A stretch of 11,259 nt of DNA from Candidatus Bathyarchaeota archaeon (GTDB lineage Archaea; Thermoproteota; Bathyarchaeia; 40CM-2-53-6): positions 1 to 11,259 of the forward strand of contig VBBE01000167.1 in assembly GCA_005884605.1 (NCBI GenBank). The letters are read 5' to 3'. A model generated the notes under the pieces. The model worked only from the letters and a program-made list of their open reading frames with translations, was not told where the DNA came from and did no database searches. Positions 6,213 to 11,259 of the stretch are shown piece after piece (positions within the stretch are counted from its first letter, which is position 1; each line of letters opens with the position of its first letter). The position numbers and the translations under genes are program-made.

Positions 6213-7154
6213 ATGAGCCGCAGGAAGACACGACCCCGAGACGAGGTCGGACACTACGTCTGCCCTAACTGTGGCAGCCCAAGTCTGGTTCGAGATGCTG
6301 AAACAGGCGAGGTCATATGCACCAACTGCGGCTTCGTCCTATCCGACCCTGCCGAACAATATGCGCCACCGGTTCCTAGAAGAACCGAGGAGGGACTCCT
6401 CGAGAGCCAGTCAGGACCCCCAGGAAGATTCTCGGCGTTTGACAAGAACCTCTCCACGATAATCTCCAGGGCTCAAGCATCTAACAGGTCGCTTAGCGCC
6501 GACGAGAGGTTGCAATTATGGCGGTTGCGAAGAACTCAACTTCGCGCATCCGCGGGATCATCGACTGCCAGAAATCTGTCCCGGGCGATGAGCCAGCTAC
6601 GAGGATTGGCGGGACGACTGAACCTACCAGAGGTCGTCACCGAGCGGGCGGCGCTGATGTACAGAAGAGCGCTCAACAAGGGTCTTGTCAGAGGCCGACC
6701 GATAAACGGAATGGTGGCCGCCTCGACCTATGCAGCCTGTCGATTAACCGATGTGCCTCGCTCTTTGAGCGAGATCGCGAAAGCATCGGGGATGAGCAGG
6801 AAACTTCTAGCGCACTATTATAGAGCCCTCGTCCGATCTCTCGACGTGACCATGGCTATTGAAGACCCATTGAAGCGGGTCTCGAAAATAGCGTCTAGAG
6901 CGGGAGCAGACTCCCAGACGGAGATGCTGGCGGGAAAGATTCTGCGAGAAGCAATTCGACTGAGGGTTAACGTTGGAAAGGACCCAGATGGTTTGGCAGC
7001 TGCCGCACTCGACCTTGCGGCCAGAATAAGGGGCTCGATGGTCATGCAGAGAGACCTCGCTAAGGCGGCGGGTGTTTCCGAGGTTACCATACGAAGCAGG
7101 ATGAGGGATCTCAAGGCTGCGGCCAAGTCTCTTGGCCTACCTGAAGTTGCATAG
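6213..7154 (+). CDS. tfb: Transcription initiation factor IIB (TFB)
   Basis: Archaeal general transcription factor that binds TBP-DNA and RNA polymerase and sets the start site. From ATG 6213 it has 313 residues, the normal size. The N-terminal zinc ribbon has CPNC (Cys17, Cys20) and CTNC (Cys36, Cys39) around a TGEVIC turn. A linker with the B-reader position follows (about 64-95). Two cyclin-like repeats follow at about 124-205 and 218-305, including RRALNKGLVRGRPINGMVAASTYAACRL in the first and the helix-turn-helix AGVSEVTIRSRMRDL in the second, which reads the BRE element. ATG 6213 is chosen because an upstream TTG (6120) would lie before the expected transcript start and adds a non-family tail. 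The linker lacks the WRAF..E..R pattern common in TFBs, so this may be one of several paralogues with a specialised role. Confidence 0.95.
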   Translation: MSRRKTRPRDEVGHYVCPNCGSPSLVRDAETGEVICTNCGFVLSDPAEQYAPPVPRRTEEGLLESQSGPPGRFSAFDKNLSTIISRAQASNRSLSADERLQLWRLRRTQLRASAGSSTARNLSRAMSQLRGLAGRLNLPEVVTERAALMYRRALNKGLVRGRPINGMVAASTYAACRLTDVPRSLSEIAKASGMSRKLLAHYYRALVRSLDVTMAIEDPLKRVSKIASRAGADSQTEMLAGKILREAIRLRVNVGKDPDGLAAAALDLAARIRGSMVMQRDLAKAAGVSEVTIRSRMRDLKAAAKSLGLPEVA

Positions 7155-7240
7155 CAGTCACTATTCCAGTTCTTCTCGGGTAACACGAGTCTAAACCCAG
7201 ATCGGCCCTTGCATAGGCTTCTGCAAAAGGAGGGTGTTGA

Positions 7241-7258
7241 GCCAGCGTAGACGCTGGC
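7241..7258. repeat. Perfect inverted repeat between tfb and the sensor gene
   Basis: GCCAGCGTAGACGCTGGC has 8-base arms around a 2-base centre and could be a hairpin in RNA or a dimer-binding site in DNA. It begins 87 bases after the tfb stop and lies about 85 bases before the sensor gene ATG. No T-tract follows, so a classical terminator is unlikely. A second short hairpin, AGCC-TAGAG-GGCT (7267-7279), stands next to it. The rest of 7155-7343 holds no gene that I can see except a possible N-terminal extension of the sensor gene. Confidence 0.6.
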
Positions 7259-7343
7259 GTAGGTCAAGCCTAGAGGGCTGAAAAAGACGGAACCTTACAT
7301 AGCTGCAACTCTAAACATTGGAGCAATCATAGTAGACGCTCTA

Positions 7344-8705
7344 ATGGTTCTTGTCCTAATAAGAGAACCACTCTCTTACTTCAGGCCGTACAAAAGCTAC
7401 TTCGAGGCCATCTACGTTTTCTTCTTCGCATTTCCAATTTCGCAACTGGCCCTGATATTCTATCCAGATGAATTTCTGATTCGATTCACTACCCAAGCCT
7501 TCGCAGCTGCGGCAGCGATTATTGCAATTTTATGGGGGCTTTTGGTTACTAAGCTGTACTTCTATCCAGAAAAGTTCTCACTGAGGTTGGCATTAGCCAA
7601 TCCACTCAGGAAAACGAACTTTGCTTACCTCCTCTACCTAATTCCAATGATTTCACTAGTGATCTTAGCAATCGTAGATACGACATCAATAGATCCAAGC
7701 GCCAGTAGGGTTGCGTTCTACGTTCCTGACAATACATACTATCGAGCGATTGGATTCAGTAATCTCCTTCTTGCTCTTGCCGCAACGGTAATTACGACAT
7801 TTACGGTGTATCAATTTGTAACGCTATCTCGACTCCGATCGCAACTCAAGGATCGTGAGGTCAGAACCGCTCTTAGAGTCATCTCAACATCCTTCGTGGC
7901 AATCGCGGCATTGCTACTATTTGGCTACTCGTTGTCAAGTTTTGGATACAGCTTGCTGGGGTCAGTGCATCTCGTCTGCGTGATTCTTCTAGTTGTTGCT
8001 GTTCGTGGCTTCAAGAAACCCACTTTTCTGAGAGCATTTCTCGGACTCGTTCCCTCACTAGGTCCAAATCCAGCTGTGATGCGAGGCGACCAAGTAGTTC
8101 TAATCTACAAAAGTGATGAAGCGAAAATTGCCCCAATTGTTAGGTTTGTCAATGAGGGGGTCAACCAACAAAACCGTGTTTTGTATTTTCACTCTAATGA
8201 CGAGGCGACTGCCCGAGAAGAACTCTCAAGAAATGGAGTCGATGTAAAACATGACCTCACCAAGGGAAACCTTCGACTACCATCTATCGACAGCCTCTAC
8301 CAAGGCGAGAACCTTCTCGACGAAGAAGCAGCAATCAGTCAATGCCAAGAACTCGCCAATGAGACCAGAGCCTTGGGCAAGAATGGGCTAAGAATAGTGA
8401 TAGACTACGCCGATAATACGAAGCGTCCGTATCAGAAATTCGTGAACCACATCGCAGACTCCAGATGGTCCTCTCAGGACCACTATGTCCAGGTAATGAT
8501 GGCTTTTGCCGACCGCGCATTCGAGGATGAACGGGCAACTCTTGATCTTCTGAAATCGAAGGTCCCTGTCATTGACCTGGCTGAGTCGGGAGACTTATTC
8601 TCTCGTACGGTTGGACTGTCCCATGATGAAATTGCAGGACAAAAAATTCTCCTAGAGTACGATCCTCTCTCAGGCTATGAAAAGATACTCATGATAGCTC
8701 GCTAA
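7344..8705 (+). CDS. Membrane sensor: 6(7)-helix domain fused to a MEDS-like domain
   Basis: Protein of 453 residues with no exact family name known to me. Predicted membrane helices lie at about 22-42, 52-73, 92-112, 134-158, 178-199 and 203-222. After a short linker, residues 248-453 form a soluble domain resembling MEDS (methanogen/methylotroph DcmR sensory domain), a RecA/KaiC-like alpha-beta fold without a visible Walker A loop: QVVLIYKSDEAKIAPIVRFV, RVLYFHSNDEATAREEL, LRIVIDYADN and ILLEYDPLSGYEKILMIA mark its strands. It likely senses a membrane or cytosolic signal; the output is unknown. ATG 7344 is taken as start, with a TATA-like TTACATAG near 7295-7302. The frame is open from 7263 and would encode a further hydrophobic helix split by this ATG, yet it has no ATG, GTG or TTG. 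A partner gene follows after 11 bases. Confidence 0.75.
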   Translation: MVLVLIREPLSYFRPYKSYFEAIYVFFFAFPISQLALIFYPDEFLIRFTTQAFAAAAAIIAILWGLLVTKLYFYPEKFSLRLALANPLRKTNFAYLLYLIPMISLVILAIVDTTSIDPSASRVAFYVPDNTYYRAIGFSNLLLALAATVITTFTVYQFVTLSRLRSQLKDREVRTALRVISTSFVAIAALLLFGYSLSSFGYSLLGSVHLVCVILLVVAVRGFKKPTFLRAFLGLVPSLGPNPAVMRGDQVVLIYKSDEAKIAPIVRFVNEGVNQQNRVLYFHSNDEATAREELSRNGVDVKHDLTKGNLRLPSIDSLYQGENLLDEEAAISQCQELANETRALGKNGLRIVIDYADNTKRPYQKFVNHIADSRWSSQDHYVQVMMAFADRAFEDERATLDLLKSKVPVIDLAESGDLFSRTVGLSHDEIAGQKILLEYDPLSGYEKILMIAR

Positions 8706-8716
8706 TTCTTGACTCG

Positions 8717-8986
8717 ATGAACAAGACGATCGAAGCCTATGCGGCAACTCCATTCACCATGATCTTCGACAATATTTCCCACCAAATCTTCACCCTTGGA
8801 ACGGAAAGAGCTCACTCGTTCGTTCGTCAAGCACTTGAACTAATGGTCTCAAACAGGATCACAGGTGTCTTTCTTCTAAACTACCCAGCACACGACGGGA
8901 AAACAGTGTCTATGTTTGAGAACCTCTTCGATCTTAAACTGTTGTCTAGGCCTGGAGCCCGTGTTCCTGAGTTAGAAAGAAACTGA
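8717..8986 (+). CDS. Small protein resembling the end of a RecA/KaiC-like signalling domain
   Basis: Protein of 89 residues whose pattern TMIFDNISHQIFTLG...FVRQALELM...ITGVFLLNYPAHDGKTVSMFENLFDLKLL looks like the C-terminal half of a KaiC/MEDS-type archaeal signalling domain. The beta strand ending in Asp (residues 14-18) resembles a Walker B strand, followed by a helix and the FLLNYPAHD strand. The N-terminal half of such a domain is missing, so it is either a free-standing accessory subunit of the sensor encoded 11 bases upstream or a remnant of a split fusion protein. The frame is open for about a dozen codons before ATG 8717 and overlaps the end of the upstream gene, which suggests translational coupling. 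No Shine-Dalgarno motif is seen. The short gap after it (8987-9089) shows no further gene. Confidence 0.6.
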   Translation: MNKTIEAYAATPFTMIFDNISHQIFTLGTERAHSFVRQALELMVSNRITGVFLLNYPAHDGKTVSMFENLFDLKLLSRPGARVPELERN

Positions 8987-9089
8987 GCTTAACGCAATAG
9001 CCCATCTTCGACTGAACCCATAGTTCTTCCGGAAAGAATCACACGTTAAGAAGAAAGGCGTTCCAATGGCCCCATCTGAGTGAACTCGG

Positions 9090-10028
9090 CTATCGGAGGG
9101 AACTACTCTCTGCGAACTTTTCGAAGAGTTCGGCGAGGTACTTCGAGAATCCTCCGATGTTCACACTTAGAATCTCTTTTTCGTAGACACTCACTTTCTG
9201 GATGTGGGATTGAGCTCTCTTCTTGAAGATTTCTTCAAGTTTCTTGATTCTGGGCAGCACGGACATGTCTCCGAGTTCTTCCTTCTCGATCAGACCTTTA
9301 CGGACGGCTAAAGATATGATGGGACAGGACAGGTCCCGTTCAGCAAGCTCTCCGGGATATGTGATGAGCATGTTTCCAATGTGAGCCACCTCCTGTGCGA
9401 GGTAAGACACCTTCCTCATTTTTCCTAGGTCTTTAATGTCGAAAGTTGGAGAGCACATCAGGTCCATGTCAACCGCGAGCATGACCATGCAGCCATGGGG
9501 AGAGTAAACACTCATCTCTACCGAATTGTCGAGATTAAACGAATTGACTAGAGAACTGTAGACCATTGCAGCAAGAGCCTGGCGTAGGTCGAAGTAGAAC
9601 ACCTTTTCGAAATCCCTGAACCTAGGATAACCCACCACAGAGCCAATGTAGTCTTCCCAGATCTTGTTGCCCACATCCAAGTATTCGTTTTTTGTCCGAC
9701 TATCTTGCCATGGAATCTGGAGAAACTCTTCCATAAGAGCTTGGTTTCGCGTGTCATAATTGTCCGCAAGATCGTCAAGCAACACGTCAAAGATCATCAT
9801 CTTCGTCTTGTCCTCGCCTAATGCCTTTCGACATTCGAAACCAACGCAAGGTAGGCAAATCCAGGAATAGACACTGTGGATCCAGTGGAAGTATTCTGCG
9901 TTCCTACGGCCAACCGCCTTGTACATCTCAATGACCTTTTCCAGCTCCAATCGCTTTGGAAGAATCTGGGTCGTGGGTGCTTGCACAATTGGCCGAACGT
10001 TTGTTCTTTCAAGAACTTGGTCGGCCAT
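9090..10028 (-). CDS. Class I terpene synthase-like protein
   Basis: Mostly helical soluble protein of 312 residues (ATG 10026-10028; an in-frame TTG at 10034 would add two). Its two hallmark motifs are those of class I terpenoid cyclases, which ionise a prenyl diphosphate with three Mg ions. DDLAD (Asp85, Asp86, Asp89) fits DDxxD. NMLITYPGE (Asn219, Thr223, Glu227) fits Nx(L/I/V)x(S/T)xxxE; the usual Asp after Asn is Met, but that residue is not a metal ligand. The spacing of about 130 residues is normal. SKY near residues 295-297, about 75 after the second motif, may stand for the C-terminal Arg-Tyr pair. The expected pyrophosphate-sensor Arg before helix G is not obvious. The motif logic gives the function; product and substrate chain length cannot be read. 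No operon partner is evident: it converges on the sensor pair. Confidence 0.72.
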   Translation of the reverse strand: MADQVLERTNVRPIVQAPTTQILPKRLELEKVIEMYKAVGRRNAEYFHWIHSVYSWICLPCVGFECRKALGEDKTKMMIFDVLLDDLADNYDTRNQALMEEFLQIPWQDSRTKNEYLDVGNKIWEDYIGSVVGYPRFRDFEKVFYFDLRQALAAMVYSSLVNSFNLDNSVEMSVYSPHGCMVMLAVDMDLMCSPTFDIKDLGKMRKVSYLAQEVAHIGNMLITYPGELAERDLSCPIISLAVRKGLIEKEELGDMSVLPRIKKLEEIFKKRAQSHIQKVSVYEKEILSVNIGGFSKYLAELFEKFAESSSLR

Positions 10029-10083
10029 TGACAACCTGTTTTATCCCTACTTTGCTTCTGTTTAGTTTCAGCTATGTCCCAAG

Positions 10084-10091
10084 CATATAAT
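10084..10091 (-). promoter_or_regulatory. TATA box of the terpene synthase-like gene
   Basis: On the minus strand this reads ATTATATG, putting the transcript start near 10062 and leaving about 34 bases before the ATG at 10028. A second AT-rich element (GGATAAAAC, 10038-10046) is too close to that ATG to serve as its TATA box. An AGGT lies 5 bases before the ATG. Confidence 0.45.
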
Positions 10092-10129
10092 CGTCACCTA
10101 CCTTTCATGTGAAAAAACCTCTACGACCG

Positions 10130-10137
10130 TTTATATT
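10130..10137 (+). promoter_or_regulatory. Strong TATA box with no gene downstream on the same strand
   Basis: TTTATATT fits the archaeal TATA consensus well and predicts a start near 10157-10162. No plus-strand coding region follows until 10683; instead a foldable RNA candidate begins exactly there. On the minus strand it reads AATATAAA and could alternatively be a distal promoter for the terpene synthase-like gene. Confidence 0.5.
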
Positions 10138-10144
10138 CGTGGAG

Positions 10145-10160
10145 TCTACCTTTTGGTAGA
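10145..10160. repeat. Perfect inverted repeat, possible operator
   Basis: TCTACC-TTTT-GGTAGA has 6-base arms around four T. It lies 7 bases after the TATA box at 10130-10137 and covers the predicted start site, a classic place for an archaeal repressor to block polymerase. Confidence 0.5.
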
Positions 10161-10243
10161 AATTTCCAGCGTCACGACGGGCGACCGTCCCATTACTCAA
10201 CGAGGGCGAACTGGAAATGACCAATCAGGCGAAGTGGTCTTTG
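10160..10243 (+). ncRNA. Candidate structured small RNA
   Basis: Predicted by fold and promoter only. P1 is ATTTCCAG (10162-10169) with CTGGAAAT (10211-10218), eight perfect pairs, continued after an AA bulge by CGTC (10170-10173) with GGCG (10205-10208) including one G-U. Inside are GACGG-GCGA-CCGTC (10176-10189), capped by a GNRA tetraloop, and a weak CTC-AAC-GAG (10196-10204), forming a three-way junction. A hairpin GACCA...TGGTC (10219-10239) abuts P1 and is followed by TTT, like an ending signal. The G-U pair and the GNRA loop work only on the plus strand, where the TATA box is. The 3' end overlaps antisense to the end of the small membrane protein gene. It matches no RNA family I recognise. 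Confidence 0.4.
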
Positions 10244-10524
10244 CTGGCCCAGAACAGGAAATTCTTTCTCAGTCCGAGGAAGAGGAATGACGCACCCACA
10301 GTCTCCAACACACCCCCAACGGGCAGCAATCCCATCGGAGCCAGGGACTCGATGAGGAATGCCACAACTCCCATACTGGAGAATATTGCACTGAGACAAA
10401 TATAGATCCAGGCTCTAGCTGCAACATTTCTTTTGAAGAGAAACAGAGTTCTGAGGCTGTAGTAGATTAGACCTATCGTCACCGTTACGCCAATGAGAGA
10501 GACGACCAGAATTGTAGGGTCCAA
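10225..10524 (-). CDS. Small three-helix membrane protein
   Basis: Protein of 99 residues, unrecognised. Three predicted membrane helices at about 4-26, 38-60 and 66-88 are joined by a short basic loop (FKRNVAARAW) and a Gly/Pro-rich turn (APMGLLPVGG), with a short charged C-terminus (ASKDHFA). Positive residues between helices 1 and 2 and after helix 3 suggest both lie inside, so the N-terminus faces out. Start TTG at 10522-10524 is the only one that fits; an AT-rich box AGTAAAAG (10551-10558, minus strand) would give a very short leader. It is divergent from the antiporter gene and lies upstream of the terpene synthase-like gene on the same strand, but with 190 bases and separate promoter elements between them, so an operon is doubtful. 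Confidence 0.65.
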   Translation of the reverse strand: MDPTILVVSLIGVTVTIGLIYYSLRTLFLFKRNVAARAWIYICLSAIFSSMGVVAFLIESLAPMGLLPVGGVLETVGASFLFLGLRKNFLFWASKDHFA

Positions 10525-10682
10525 GGATATCTTTGACCCTAGCGACCCTCTTTTACTTAGAGGCCTTGTAACTCCCAGCCTCGTTTACAGGTCTGGAACT
10601 CAGAGCCCAAACCATAAGGGTCAAACTGTTAAACTGGAACTGAGAAGAACAGGAACACCACATCACTTCCGGGAAAAACCAA

Positions 10683-11259
10683 TTGACTGCTTCTGCTGAT
10701 TTCGTTTTCCTATTTGACCTCGGGCTTGCTGTGTTCGCTGCTTTAGGTTTCAGCTACCTCTTCTCAAAAATCAAGCAACCCGTTGTAGTCGGCCAGCTGA
10801 TCGCGGGGATAATCATTGGACCTTTCGGGCTTGGACTTATCCAAAACCTCAATACGATCAACCTACTCGCTTCTCTAGGGATCATACTTCTCCTCTTCAC
10901 CGTAGGACTCGAACTAGATCCACTTGAGATCAAAAAGATTGGACCGGACAGCTTCATACTTGCAGTGGTCGAACTAACCGTCACCTTCATCACGGTTACA
11001 CTTGTCGGACTAGCAGTTGGCCTAACTCAGCTCGAAGCAGTCTTCGCAGCAGCAGTAGTCGCTACCACCAGCACAGCGATAATGAGCAAGATTCTACTTG
11101 AAACAAAGAGCCTGCGAGCGAAAGAGGCACACACAGTGGTGACCGCATCGGTAATCGAGGATTTTGCGACGGTGTTCATGCTTCTATTGCTGCCCGGTCT
11201 CGTCGCGGCCAGCAACCAAGTCCCCCCAACCGAAATTGTCTTCCTCGTATTGAAAGGGG
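10683..11259 (+). CDS. CPA2-type cation/proton antiporter, N-terminal part (cut by window edge)
   Basis: First 192 residues of a monovalent cation/proton antiporter of the Kef/NapA type, an integral membrane protein of usually 380-650 residues that exchanges Na or K ions for protons. Landmarks are KQPVVVGQLIAGIIIGPFGLG (residues 31-51), LLLFTVGLELD (69-79), VVATTSTAIMSKIL (125-138), and the ion-binding pair VIEDFATV (Glu159-Asp160) in a membrane helix. The Glu-Asp pair differs from the Asp-Asp of electrogenic NapA and resembles variants found in electroneutral members, so stoichiometry is uncertain. Start TTG 10683 is the only start after an in-frame TGA at 10641-10643, with GGGA about 8 bases upstream. 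Whether a C-terminal RCK domain follows cannot be seen. The 158-base gap before it (10525-10682) holds only promoter-like AT-rich stretches such as TTAAAC at 10629-10634. Confidence 0.9.
   Translation, partial: MTASADFVFLFDLGLAVFAALGFSYLFSKIKQPVVVGQLIAGIIIGPFGLGLIQNLNTINLLASLGIILLLFTVGLELDPLEIKKIGPDSFILAVVELTVTFITVTLVGLAVGLTQLEAVFAAAVVATTSTAIMSKILLETKSLRAKEAHTVVTASVIEDFATVFMLLLLPGLVAASNQVPPTEIVFLVLKG

Noticed and set aside
7234..7281. Possible archaeal C/D box small RNA (GTGTTGA and CTGA 48 bases apart)
   Set aside because: The C box has a mismatch, no clear C'/D' boxes are present, and a strong palindrome fills the space where unpaired guides should be.
10162..10218. A known riboswitch (fluoride, c-di-GMP, SAM, cobalamin types)
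   Set aside because: None of the conserved cores I can recall is present and no plus-strand gene follows for it to control.
10193..10405. Short open frames on both strands near the small membrane protein
   Set aside because: They overlap the three-helix protein in other frames and look like shadows.
10060..10760. Repeated word GTTTCAGCTA at about 10067 and 10747
   Set aside because: A single short match in unrelated contexts, the second inside the antiporter coding region; most likely chance.

Overview
The window looks like chromosomal DNA from an archaeon, probably of the TACK/Thermoproteota side (Nitrososphaeria-, Bathyarchaeia- or Caldarchaeales-like); the exact lineage cannot be fixed from 11 kb. 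The grounds are a complete transcription factor B (TFB) gene, AT-rich TATA boxes about 25-35 bases before several start codons, several TTG starts, an archaeal-type TnpB, and a tRNA-Val whose precursor contains two short introns bounded by bulge-helix-bulge (BHB) motifs.

Left part (1-2260): the 5' end of a branched-chain aminotransferase gene (ilvE, minus strand, cut by the window edge) is followed by a tnpB-only insertion element of IS200/IS605 type. Its tnpB is broken by one frameshift although the RuvC and zinc-finger residues survive. The element ends directly against tRNA-Val(TAC). Removing one 21-base intron from the D loop and one 21-base intron from the variable loop gives a fully canonical 75-base tRNA plus encoded CCA.

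Middle part (2267-7154): a small VOC (glyoxalase-fold) protein, a PLP class I/II aminotransferase, a DUF1428-like small protein and a monomeric-sarcosine-oxidase-like flavoenzyme suggest amino acid and amine metabolism. Then comes a three-helix membrane protein divergent from a TFB gene; one palindromic TATA box lies between those two.

Right part (7155-11259): a protein with six (perhaps seven) membrane helices and a cytoplasmic MEDS-like sensor domain, with a short partner gene 11 bases downstream, looks like a membrane-linked sensory unit. Convergent to it is a 312-314 residue protein with both metal-binding motifs of a class I terpene synthase (DDxxD and NxxxTxxxE), the most interesting protein here because such cyclases are little described in archaea. 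Between it and a small three-helix membrane protein lies a 190-base gap. It holds a good plus-strand TATA box followed at the expected distance by a compact foldable RNA candidate with a GNRA hairpin. The window ends inside a CPA2-type cation/proton antiporter gene.

No rRNA, CRISPR array or prophage is visible. No gene-free stretch exceeds 300 bases.
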